Shown here piece after piece: positions 16,782-23,764 of a DNA stretch of 64,000 bases (position 1 is the stretch's first letter; each line of letters starts with the position of its first letter). The position numbers and the translations under genes were made by a program. Location of the stretch: positions 620,001-684,000 of the forward strand of contig CAWCIV010000001.1 in the NCBI GenBank assembly GCA_963795805.1. The letters run 5' to 3'. Under the pieces are notes generated by a model. The model was not told the origin of the DNA, did no database searches, and saw nothing but the letters and a program-made list of their open reading frames with translations. This DNA comes from JALYYC01 sp963795805 (GTDB taxonomy: Bacteria > Chloroflexota > Dormibacteria > CF-121).

Positions 16782-18419
16782 GTAGGAGTTGACGCCGGGC
16801 GCCGGTGCGAAGCGGTAGTTAAACTGGATGAGCAGCCCCGGACTCCCCGCCACCGGGAGCGTGGGGCAGCTCGCCGGCGACCATGCCGGGCCCTGTTGAT
16901 TGCCGAGCACGGACCCGTGGTGGAGGGTGATCGTCGCGCTGATGAACTCGCCGTTGATCGCGTACTGCCCGCTCGAGTTGCTGTCGCTGGGCGCCAGGTT
17001 GTGGGGGCCCAGCTGGACCCCCTGGAGCTCCATGGCACCGCCGGACATATCGAAGACCGTCCCCCAGATCTGGAAGCGAGGCGTGTTCGACGCGCTGGCA
17101 TCGAAGCCCGTGTTCGACCACGCCGTTGCCGCCGTGTTCGTATTGGAGATCAAGAAAGCGATATGGGTGCTTCCGGTCGGGATGTAGTCTGGCGCGACAA
17201 AGAAGACGCTGCCATCGTTCGGCAGCCGCGAGTTGTTGGCGCTGAACACGCTCGATTGGTCGAGGACGAACTCGACACCGTCTGTGCCGTCCGCTGCGGC
17301 TGGCAGGTCGCTGGCACCCTGCCCGCCGACATAGTGCGGAAGCCCGGTCGTCGTGTTGGAGATGTAGCCGCCGGATACCTGCAGACTCGCGCCGCCGGTG
17401 AAGTAATAGACGCCGTTCAAGAACACGTACATGCTGTTGGCAGCGTCGGCACTGGCGTTGTTTGGAATCTGGACCGTATTCGTGTACTTGCCGGGCTTGT
17501 AGACGTAGAAGTCGCGGTTGACGGCGGTGCTATTACGGATGGTCGCGCCAGCGACGATCGCCGTCTGGCCCGCATTGAGGTTGTTGATCTTCGTCCGGCC
17601 CGGATTGAGGACCGCAATGGAAGCCACATCGGGCAGCGTGTAGTTCGGAATCGGGTCCACACCGGTGCCCCAGCCGTTGCCCTGTTCCCAGTACTGGTAA
17701 AGCCCGTGGTTATCGCTACCCTGGTTGATCACGATATCGCCGTTGACGTTCAAGCCATCCCGGTTCGGGTTGGGGATGTGGAATTTTGCATTGCTCATCG
17801 TCAGCCCGTTGCCGCTTCGGCTGCAGGCGTCGGTGCCCTCCTGGCCGTTGTCGATCTGTGCCCAGCCCGACTGGTCGTCGTTCACCGTGTTACCCGAGCC
17901 TCGGCCCGCGGTCGCGAACAGGGCGTAGGTCTTCGCGTTCGTGCCGGCCTCGGCGGTGGCGGTCGCCTGAATGTTGATCTGATTGAAGCCCAGGATCTGG
18001 GCAAATGTCCCGGTGGCTTGGTAGCTGACCGAGACCTGGACTTGCTTGTTGTTGTAGCCGCTCGGCGCGACGGCAGTGACGATGTATCCCCCGCGGGTGT
18101 CGGTCACTGTGTTGGCCGGAGGACTGTTGTAAACGCCAGCCCCTTGACCGTTTGTCGGCGTCTGACCAAAGACCGAGAAGCTGTCCTGCAAGGCGTGGAA
18201 GAGGGCATTGCTTGGAGAACCGTTCGGATTACTCGTTGTCCCAACGAGGTCCTGGGCGGCGGCCAGCGCGCCGGCGTCAACGGCGTCCTGCATCAGACGC
18301 CGCTGGAAGTAGAGGCGGCCGGCGTCGATCGCGAGCGCGAGCATGCCGCAGATGGCGACCATCGCCAGCGCCATGATGACGATGGCCTGGCCGGAGCGGC
18401 TGCGGCGGAACCTGATCAT
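16770..18419 (-). CDS. TadG-like pilus-assembly protein
   Basis: 549 residues. The N-terminus RRSRSGQAIVIMALAMVAIC with one hydrophobic helix followed by AGRLYFQRRLMQDAVDAGAL is the TadG/TadE-like flp-pilus assembly motif. The remaining 500 residues form a large extracytoplasmic region rich in Asn, Gly, Ser and Thr, with repeated short beta-like segments and no recognised catalytic motif. In Tad systems TadG is anchored in the inner membrane and helps assemble or retract the pilus. It is the last gene of a three-gene minus-strand group (TadE, TadE, TadG-like) with 1-2 bp spacing, so the three are one operon. No TadA ATPase, TadB/C or prepilin peptidase is in the window. Confidence 0.82.
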   Translation of the reverse strand: MIRFRRSRSGQAIVIMALAMVAICGMLALAIDAGRLYFQRRLMQDAVDAGALAAAQDLVGTTSNPNGSPSNALFHALQDSFSVFGQTPTNGQGAGVYNSPPANTVTDTRGGYIVTAVAPSGYNNKQVQVSVSYQATGTFAQILGFNQINIQATATAEAGTNAKTYALFATAGRGSGNTVNDDQSGWAQIDNGQEGTDACSRSGNGLTMSNAKFHIPNPNRDGLNVNGDIVINQGSDNHGLYQYWEQGNGWGTGVDPIPNYTLPDVASIAVLNPGRTKINNLNAGQTAIVAGATIRNSTAVNRDFYVYKPGKYTNTVQIPNNASADAANSMYVFLNGVYYFTGGASLQVSGGYISNTTTGLPHYVGGQGASDLPAAADGTDGVEFVLDQSSVFSANNSRLPNDGSVFFVAPDYIPTGSTHIAFLISNTNTAATAWSNTGFDASASNTPRFQIWGTVFDMSGGAMELQGVQLGPHNLAPSDSNSSGQYAINGEFISATITLHHGSVLGNQQGPAWSPASCPTLPVAGSPGLLIQFNYRFAPAPGVNSYLVK

Positions 18420-18420
18420 C

Positions 18421-18906
18421 TCAGTACTCCGCCCGCATCGATGATCCAGCGGTCATCACGAAGGATGTGCCCACGAGGTTGGAAATCATTCCGGTCATGG
18501 GCGCGTAGAGAAAGCTGATGCGGACGGTGACCTGATGGTTGCCGGTGGGCCGGGTGGGTGAGATCCAGATGTACCCGGTATTCGGCGTGCTTGGTGTTGA
18601 CGGTGTCGTGCACGGGGTTGGATTCGAAAGGCAGGGGTCTTCGGTCAGGACCATGCCGCCGCCACCGATCTTCGCGAGCGTGGCATTGATGATGATCGTA
18701 TCGGGAGGAGTGCTGTTTCGATTGCTTCGGAGGACCAGCTGGCGTGCGCCTTCGTGGGCGGCCTCGGCGATGTTGATATAGATTGCAATCGCTCGGCCGA
18801 AGTCGAAGATGCCCATCACGAGGAGGAACAGCAAGGCCGACAACAGTGCGAACTCCACCATTGCCTGACCGCGCGACTTCCGACGTGGCATCGCCTGGCG
18901 CATCAT
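18421..18906 (-). CDS. TadE-like pseudopilin (middle gene of tad group)
   Basis: 161 residues from ATG at 18906, chosen because it overlaps the stop of the upstream gene as TGATG. The leader MMRQAMPRRKSRGQ is followed by AMVEFALLSALLFLLVMGIF, the TadE prepilin-like helix with Glu at position 5 after the Gln. The rest is an extracytoplasmic domain (DFGRAIAIYINIAEAAHEGA, then a Pro/Thr-rich linker with paired Cys, and a beta-rich end). It works with the flanking TadE and TadG-like proteins as a minor pseudopilin. Confidence 0.85.
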   Translation of the reverse strand: MMRQAMPRRKSRGQAMVEFALLSALLFLLVMGIFDFGRAIAIYINIAEAAHEGARQLVLRSNRNSTPPDTIIINATLAKIGGGGMVLTEDPCLSNPTPCTTPSTPSTPNTGYIWISPTRPTGNHQVTVRISFLYAPMTGMISNLVGTSFVMTAGSSMRAEY

Positions 18907-19424
18907 CAGTAGTTCGTCCTCATCTGGACCGACACGCTCATGTGCACCGGGTTGCCGACAAGCTGCTGCATCAGCGGCGTGTACAGCTGGAAGTCGTACT
19001 TGACGTTGACCGTGACGTAATAGTTCGTCGTTCCGCTGACCCATTTGTCGACGCGGTTGCTGCTGTCGGGGCATCCCGTCGTACTGCCCGTTGAGTCATG
19101 GGGCGGGCAGATCTTGATAGACGACGGCGTGATGTTGCTGTAGAGGAGTTCGCTGTCCACGGCATTGACGATCGCCTCGTCGGTCTCGACCGGACACGTC
19201 GCATAGCCGTTGCCACTCGAGCATGCGGGGTCCGCCGGGCCCGTGTAGATGTTGAGGATTGCGACCCGAGCGCCCTCGCGCGCGGAGTTGGTCACCGACA
19301 CCTGGTAGAAGTAGGCCCGGCCGAAATCGACCAGCCCGAAGGTCAGGAAGGTAAGCAGGGGCAACACCATCGCCATCTCGACAAGGGACTGGCCTAGGCG
19401 CCGCTGCAAGGAGTGGGGTTTCAT
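18906..19424 (-). CDS. TadE-like pseudopilin (first gene of tad group)
   Basis: 172 residues. Leader MKPHSLQRRLGQ and helix SLVEMAMVLPLLTFLTFGLV followed by DFGRAYFYQVSVTNSAREGA; the V-E-M variant keeps the essential Glu5. The exported domain has four Cys (PACSSGNGYATC and a later pair), consistent with disulfides. It begins the tad group; upstream lies about 480 bp without genes that holds structured RNA copy A on the opposite strand, so the tad promoter must lie in the 19425-19640 stretch. Confidence 0.85.
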   Translation of the reverse strand: MKPHSLQRRLGQSLVEMAMVLPLLTFLTFGLVDFGRAYFYQVSVTNSAREGARVAILNIYTGPADPACSSGNGYATCPVETDEAIVNAVDSELLYSNITPSSIKICPPHDSTGSTTGCPDSSNRVDKWVSGTTNYYVTVNVKYDFQLYTPLMQQLVGNPVHMSVSVQMRTNY

Positions 19425-19648
19425 GGATTCGTTACCTGGTCTTATGGCCCGTCGCCCTACTGCAGATAACGCAAACGGTAATGGTCCGCATCGGGGATAC
19501 CGATCACGGCTTGTTACAGGTTCCGTTACGACTTGTGCCCCAAAAGTCGCGCCCGGATGAATACTCCCGGGAAAGTGACAACGAGCGTGCGTTCCGGCAC
19601 AAATGTTCCGTGTTGCGGCTTGATGGGGGTGTGACTACAGTTACCCCT

Positions 19649-19895
19649 GCGACCTGTCAGAAAGCCAGTTAGAGAAGGAAACGACTCTAGTGGGTCGCCG
19701 GCGAGGGATTCGCAAGGATCCCACTCTCGGACCGCAAGGTTCGGGGGCCTGGCCCGCAAGGGCTGGGGAATCGGATGTCGCAAGACGACCGGTTCTGCCG
19801 GTGACGAAGGTCTGGCCCGCAAGGGTTAGGCTGGGCGGCGGGATGAAGGCTTGCTGGATAACACTGGCGAGTTGTAAACCGTAACGACGGGTCGC
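19649..19895 (+). ncRNA. Unassigned structured RNA, copy A
   Basis: A 247-nt block delimited by a terminal stem: GCGACCTGTC at 19649-19658 pairs with GACGGGTCGC at 19886-19895. Inside, AGAAAGCCAG is followed by a hairpin with stem TTAGAG/CTCTAG (19669-19690) and loop AAGGAAACGA. A series of hairpins with GCAA tetraloops follows (for example GGGATTC-GCAA-GGATCCC and GGCCC-GCAA-GGGCT). A 3' segment reads GGCGAGTTGTAAACCGTAAC. Copy B at 23765-23940 shares the termini, loop sequences and 3' segment while its stems differ by compensating changes. The next genes on both sides are on the minus strand, so as written it has no downstream gene to control and may be a free-standing RNA. T-rich sequence (ATTCTTATTTATCT) follows. 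The rest of 19425-19648 shows no gene. The strand is inferred, not proven. Confidence 0.6.
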
Positions 19896-19903
19896 ATTCT
19901 TAT

Positions 19904-20395
19904 TTATCTGGCGGTTCGGGCCACCTCCGGAACGAGGGGCTCCACGGCGCTGTCGCTGATGGTGGTCTGGCGTGGCAGCCGGGTCTTGGTGTCGAAGCGG
20001 TAGAGCGCATCCGGCAGGCGTAGCGCGCGGCCCAGTGCCTGCTCGCCCTCGACGCCGGAGCCCGCCGCGTGGAAGATCCGGCCGAAGAGGAAGTAGAGGG
20101 CAAAGCTTTCGGTCGGCGCGACCAGCTCGAGCATGCCGGAGGAGCGATAGTCAGCCAGCGCTCGCATCAGGTCGGGCAGCGGCGAAGCGGCCAGGGTCCC
20201 ACGAGAGACGTTGATCCGGCTCTCTTCCCGGCGCCGTTGCAGCCGGGCGAACTGGCGGCGGCGGGCCGCTCCCCGGGCCACCAGCAGGGCCAGGCACAGG
20301 AACACGATGCCTCCGGCAATCGGAATCGCGGGGCTGACTCGAGGATCAAGCGCTGTCAGGGCCGGGCCGATTTGCCGAGTGAGTTCGTCAAGCAT
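19904..20395 (-). CDS. Membrane-anchored DUF4388 (PATAN-like) protein
   Basis: 163 residues. One hydrophobic anchor (SPAIPIAGGIVFLCLALLVA, about residues 21-40), a basic stretch (RGAARRRQFARLQRRREESR), then a C-terminal domain with LPDLMRALADYRSSGMLELV and ALYFLFGRIFHAAGSGVEGE. This is the DUF4388/PATAN pattern: a leading helix, S-G-x-L-x-L, then F-x-x-G-x-I-x-H-A. Such domains occur in regulators of motility, pili and polysaccharide control in Cyanobacteria, Myxococcota and Deinococcota. It lies alone between structured RNA copy A and the divergent paa-like operon. A link to the nearby pseudopilins is possible but not shown. Confidence 0.7.
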   Translation of the reverse strand: MLDELTRQIGPALTALDPRVSPAIPIAGGIVFLCLALLVARGAARRRQFARLQRRREESRINVSRGTLAASPLPDLMRALADYRSSGMLELVAPTESFALYFLFGRIFHAAGSGVEGEQALGRALRLPDALYRFDTKTRLPRQTTISDSAVEPLVPEVARTAR

Positions 20396-20492
20396 CCGGC
20401 CATCCTATGCACGCGCCCGCTCGGTTTCCATCAAATCGACTGTCCGGTTTCCTGATCTCGGGGCTTGCCTGCCAGCGATAGAATCAAGCTCG

Positions 20493-21419
20493 ATGGAGGC
20501 GGCAGCCAGCGCCAGGTTCGACTCCCTGCTCAAGCGGGGCGAACTGATCGAATCGGTCTCCGAGATGACGCCGGATTACCTGCGCGAGCTGAAGCACACC
20601 CTGATCGTGTCGGGGGACACGGAGCTGATCTCGGCGCCGGCCTACTACCTGGCGGCCAAGAAGGCGCCCAGCGTGAACGCCTTTATGACCGGCATCGCCA
20701 TCATCCAGGACGAGCTGGCCCACGCGCACATCGCCTATCACATTCTCGAGGAGCTGGGCGAGAGCCAGGAGGCGCTGATCTTCAAGCGGGATCCCAAGGC
20801 GTTTCGGTACCCATACGCCTTCGACGTGCCGCTGGAGAGCTGGACGGAGCTCGTCGTCGCCAATGCGATGTACGACCAGGCGGGCTTTTGCCTCCTCGGG
20901 GATATCCACGAACAATGTTCCTACGGGCCCTGGAAGCGGGGGTTGGTTAAAGTCATGGCCGAGGAGAATTTTCACTTGCGCAATGGGCGCAACTGGTCGA
21001 AGCGAATCAGCCAGGCGGGCGGCGCCGCTCGCGAGGAGCTCCAAACCGCCGTCGACTGGATGTTCCCCTTGACGGTTGAGTGGTTCGGGCTGCCGGACAG
21101 CCTGAAGCAGCACAGCGCCCAGCTCGACTATCGATTGAAAGGCCTGACCAACGACCAGCTCCGCCAGCAATGGTTGTCACTGGTGGTGCCCTTCATGGAG
21201 TCGATCGGCGTCAAGGTGCCGGCCCATCTGGACGGCCAGGCTTTCGTGCTCGATTACCCGTTTCCCTGCACCTTCGATGCCGAAGCGAAGCGATGGGACT
21301 TCAACGACCCGTGCAGCTGGGATGCGGTGATGTCTCGCTGGCGCGCCCGTGGCCCACGCAATACGGAGATGGTCGCGCTCTTCCAGGAGAGCTTCAGCAA
21401 ATTCCAGGTCCACGCATGA
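20493..21419 (+). CDS. paaA: Phenylacetyl-CoA epoxidase-like catalytic subunit (PaaA)
   Basis: 308 residues from ATG at 20493. Ferritin-like di-iron oxygenase subunit. Seen ligand motifs: QDELAHAHIAYH (Glu-x-x-His) and MAEENFHLRNGRNW (Glu-x-x-His), spaced as in PaaA, plus the PaaA-typical PDSLKQHSAQLDYRLKGLTN and DYPFPCTFDAEAKRWDF segments. In the known system PaaA with structural PaaC epoxidises the ring of phenylacetyl-CoA using O2. The next gene begins inside its stop codon (ATGA), giving the order A, D, B, C, zinc ribbon. A benzoyl-CoA epoxidase BoxB or a homolog acting on another CoA ester cannot be excluded, since no paaK, paaE, paaG or paaZ is present here. Confidence 0.85.
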   Translation: MEAAASARFDSLLKRGELIESVSEMTPDYLRELKHTLIVSGDTELISAPAYYLAAKKAPSVNAFMTGIAIIQDELAHAHIAYHILEELGESQEALIFKRDPKAFRYPYAFDVPLESWTELVVANAMYDQAGFCLLGDIHEQCSYGPWKRGLVKVMAEENFHLRNGRNWSKRISQAGGAAREELQTAVDWMFPLTVEWFGLPDSLKQHSAQLDYRLKGLTNDQLRQQWLSLVVPFMESIGVKVPAHLDGQAFVLDYPFPCTFDAEAKRWDFNDPCSWDAVMSRWRARGPRNTEMVALFQESFSKFQVHA

Positions 21420-21742
21420 CGGCCGCGGCCGGGCCGCTCGAGGCGCGCGTCTGGTCCGCACTGAGCGAGATCGATGACCCGGAGATGCCGATTAATTTGG
21501 TGGACCTCGGCCTCGTCTACGGCATCGAGGTGGGGGAGAGGCGGGTGCGCTTGCGGCTGACGTTCACCGCGATGGGATGTCCGGCGAGCGACATGATCAT
21601 GGACGATATTACGGCCCGGCTCCTGCGTGTGCCCGGCATCGACCAGGTGGACATCGAGATAGTCTGGGACCCGCCCTGGTCGTCATCCCGGCTGAGTGCC
21701 GAGGGCCGCGAGACGCTGCGCGCCTGGGGGCTTGCCGTCTGA
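21416..21742 (+). CDS. paaD: PaaD-like DUF59/MIP18 iron-sulfur maturation protein, N-terminal module only
   Basis: 108 residues, starting at ATG 21416 that overlaps the paaA stop as ATGA. It has the DUF59 core: EIDDPEMPINLVDLGLVYGI, then LRLTFTAMGCPASDMIMDDI with the conserved Cys, and VEIVWDPPWSSSRLS (here DIEIVWDPPWSSSRL). PaaD proteins help mature the epoxidase or its reductase. In well-known PaaD proteins of about 165 residues a C-terminal Cys4 zinc ribbon follows in the same chain. Here the protein ends after the DUF59 part, and a ribbon with the right pattern is encoded separately at 22657-22851. Confidence 0.82.
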   Translation: MTAAAGPLEARVWSALSEIDDPEMPINLVDLGLVYGIEVGERRVRLRLTFTAMGCPASDMIMDDITARLLRVPGIDQVDIEIVWDPPWSSSRLSAEGRETLRAWGLAV

Positions 21743-21966
21743 TGGAATACACACGGGTACATCGCGAGGTGCGCGAGTACGCAGTTTTTGCGCGTAAACT
21801 GCGGGTCGAGCCGCTGCGGCAGGTTGGCAGCGTCGTGGCGCCGGACGACGAGCTGGCGAAAGCCTACGCGCGCGCGACCTATGACGAAGAGCGCTGGGTC
21901 GAGATGATGATCGTGCGACGGGACGCGGTCATCAGCCTATGGGCTCCCGGCGAGGACACTGACTGA
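21742..21966 (+). CDS. paaB: PaaB-like epoxidase subunit
   Basis: 74 residues, starting at ATG 21742 in a TGATG overlap with the paaD-like gene. The sequence EYAVFARKLRVEPLRQVGSV, then AYARATYDEERWVEMMIVRR, matches the small PaaB subunit, which bridges PaaAC dimers. It is shorter than the 90-95 residues usual in proteobacteria, mostly at the N-terminus. The stop TGA (21964-21966) overlaps the apparent CTG start of the next gene. Confidence 0.82.
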   Translation: MEYTRVHREVREYAVFARKLRVEPLRQVGSVVAPDDELAKAYARATYDEERWVEMMIVRRDAVISLWAPGEDTD

Positions 21967-22664
21967 GTCTTTATTCGCTCGTCAAGAGCCTCGCCGACAA
22001 CAAGCAGTTGCTCGGAATGCGTTACGCAGAATGGTGCACGGCCGCCCCGAGCCTCGAAGCCGATATCGCGGCCGCTGCGATGGGCCTGGACGACATCGGC
22101 CACAGCCGGGTGCTCTACGGGTCGCTGAAAGAGCTCGGGTCTCCCGAGGCCGGCACTGACGATCCGGTCACGTATCACAATGTGCCCTATCTCGATCGGC
22201 CCTGGGAGGAATGGGCGCAATTCGTGGCCGCCAACGCCGTCCTGGACGGCGCCTTCTCCTTGATGATCGAGGCGCTCGCCGTTGGGCAGGTTGAGGTGTT
22301 GCGCAGCCGGCTGAAGAAGATGCTGCAAGAGGAGCAGTACCACTACCTGCACGGACGTAGCTGGATGCGTGAGACGGATGCCGCCGCGCAGGTGCACCAG
22401 GCATGGGCCGAGGCGATCGCCTGGATCGGGCCCGAAGGCGGCGATGTCGACCAGCTACAGACAGAGGGCAAGCTCGCGATGGGAGTCAGGGACCTGACCC
22501 AACGGCTCGAGGCGCGGCTCGAGGCAAAGGCCCCGCCGGTCTCGGTCGACTGGACGGCATGGGACCCGATCCGCCGCCGAACGGTCGGCGGCAGCATCGA
22601 TCAGCAGACGCTTGACATGCTGCAGGGACTCGCTGAGAAGCGCTATATGCCGGCCAGTGGCTAG
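21963..22664 (+). CDS. paaC: PaaC-like structural epoxidase subunit, probable CTG start
   Basis: About 233 residues. The conserved ferritin-like core begins early: SLYSLVKSLADNKQLLGMRY then AEWCTAAPSLEADIAAAAMG, with DDIGHSRVLYGSL and EEQYHYLHGRSWM at metal-ligand-like positions. The first usual start is TTG at 22008, which would delete the first helix. The frame is open upstream to CTG at 21963, which overlaps the paaB stop as CTGA and has GAGGA six bases before it, an ideal ribosome-binding distance. I take CTG as the start. PaaC is the non-catalytic partner of PaaA in the known complex. Confidence 0.85.
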   Translation: MSLYSLVKSLADNKQLLGMRYAEWCTAAPSLEADIAAAAMGLDDIGHSRVLYGSLKELGSPEAGTDDPVTYHNVPYLDRPWEEWAQFVAANAVLDGAFSLMIEALAVGQVEVLRSRLKKMLQEEQYHYLHGRSWMRETDAAAQVHQAWAEAIAWIGPEGGDVDQLQTEGKLAMGVRDLTQRLEARLEAKAPPVSVDWTAWDPIRRRTVGGSIDQQTLDMLQGLAEKRYMPASG

Positions 22665-22851
22665 AGAGACCCCCCACCCTAAACTCCCAGTAACCGAGGG
22701 GAGGGAAGACGTCACGACTCCGCCGGAGGTCTCCTGTACTTTCTGTCAATCGACGGACACCGAGGTCATTTCGCTGTTCGGGAGCCAGGTGATGACGATG
22801 CAATGCCGGTGTCGCAAGTGTGGCAACTACTTCGAGGCGAGCAAGTACTGA
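22657..22851 (+). CDS. Small zinc-ribbon protein resembling the C-terminal part of PaaD
   Basis: Up to 64 residues. The C-terminal 40 residues contain SCTFCQSTDTEVISLFGSQV and CRCRKCGNYFEASKY, that is C-x2-C ... C-x2-C with T-E-x-x-S-x-F-G-S between. This is the spacing and motif of the zinc ribbon at the C-terminus of PaaD proteins. The start is uncertain: GTG at 22657 overlaps the paaC stop, but the strong purine run GAGGGGAGGGAAG at 22696-22708 lies downstream of it and is followed by in-frame GTC at 22711, not a usual start. The 22668-22706 part also resembles a degenerate copy of the C-rich palindromic repeat seen elsewhere. Role: probably acts together with the DUF59 protein in metal-centre assembly. 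Confidence 0.7.
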   Translation: MARETPHPKLPVTEGREDVTTPPEVSCTFCQSTDTEVISLFGSQVMTMQCRCRKCGNYFEASKY

Positions 22852-22853
22852 CC

Positions 22854-23684
22854 ATGGCTGACGGGCCCATCTACAGCTGCTTCTCGGTTGAAAGTATCGC
22901 GGGCGTCTACGAAGACATCTATGTGCCGCGCATCTTCATCCCGTGGGCCGGCCTCCTGATCGAGCAGGCCAGTCTGCGCACCGGCGAGTCGGTGCTCGAC
23001 GTCGCCACTGGGCCCGGGACGGTGGCGCGCCTGGCTGCCGAAGAGGTTGGACCGAAGGGCCGCGTCGTCGCAACCGACATCAGTCCGGCCATGGTTGACA
23101 TCGCTCGGCGAAAGCCGCGCGTGGCTGGCGGAGCCGAGATCCACTATGTCGTCTCGCCCGCCGCCCCGTTGACGGCGCCCGGGGCCGCGTTCGATGTCGT
23201 GACCTGTCAACAGGGCCTCCAATTCTTTCCTGATCGTGGTGCGGCCATCCGCGAGATGTTTCGCGCGCTCCGGCCAGGTGGGCGACTCGTCGCGGCGGTC
23301 TGGCGTGAGATCGCGATGCAGCCGATCTTCGACGCGATCAACACTGCCCTGCATGAATGCCTGCCTGCCGAGACGGTAGCGCCGTACGCCGCGCCGTTCC
23401 GATGGTCAAATGGCCAGGAGCTTGCCAGTGCCCTGCGTGGCCAGGGTTTTAGGGATGTCAGGGTCGAGGAGCATCGATTGCCGGTTGTCTACGAAGGTGG
23501 CGTGCCACAGGCCATGGCCACGCTCGCGGCCTCACCGGTCGCCGCGGCGATTGCGGACATGCGGGAAGAAAACCGCAACCAGTTATGGAACGCCGGCGCG
23601 CATCATCTGAAGCCGCATCTCAAGGGTGGCCAGCTTCACGCCGAGATGGTTTCGAATATCGCCACCGCCGCCAAGGAACGCTAG
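22854..23684 (+). CDS. Class I SAM-dependent methyltransferase
   Basis: 276 residues from ATG at 22854, two bases after the zinc-ribbon stop. The SAM-binding motif I is SVLDVATGPGTVARLAAEEV, motif II region VVATDISPAMVDIARRK (acidic Asp for the ribose), and the post-motif FDVVTCQQGLQFFPDRGAAI with RALRPGGRLVAAVW. This is the UbiE/Methyltransf_11 layout. The substrate cannot be read; relatives methylate quinones, sterols or small acids. Position at the end of the paa-like operon suggests, but does not show, a linked role. Confidence 0.85.
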   Translation: MADGPIYSCFSVESIAGVYEDIYVPRIFIPWAGLLIEQASLRTGESVLDVATGPGTVARLAAEEVGPKGRVVATDISPAMVDIARRKPRVAGGAEIHYVVSPAAPLTAPGAAFDVVTCQQGLQFFPDRGAAIREMFRALRPGGRLVAAVWREIAMQPIFDAINTALHECLPAETVAPYAAPFRWSNGQELASALRGQGFRDVRVEEHRLPVVYEGGVPQAMATLAASPVAAAIADMREENRNQLWNAGAHHLKPHLKGGQLHAEMVSNIATAAKER

Positions 23685-23698
23685 CTCTACCCAGGGGT

Positions 23699-23726
23699 CG
23701 AATGCCTGTTTGCGAACCGCAGTTCG
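23699..23726. promoter_or_regulatory. Tandem LexA-like palindromes upstream of structured RNA copy B
   Basis: Two 14-bp sites lie head to tail: CGAATGCCTGTTTG (23699-23712, one imperfect arm) and CGAACCGCAGTTCG (23713-23726, perfect CGAAC-N4-GTTCG). The first is nearly identical to the perfect site at 3694-3707. They sit 38 bp before the terminal stem of RNA copy B and 15 bp after the methyltransferase stop. They would suit a Gram-positive-type LexA repressor, but any dimeric regulator or a simple RNA hairpin is possible. Confidence 0.35.
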
Positions 23727-23764
23727 GAGTTGTGCGAGGAATCGGCGGCACGTACGCTACGCCG

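Noticed and set aside
16896..18518. A 540-codon plus-strand frame across the TadG-like gene
   Set aside because: The minus-strand TadG N-terminal helix and spacing are convincing; the plus-strand frame has no domain and runs through the start of the next tad gene.
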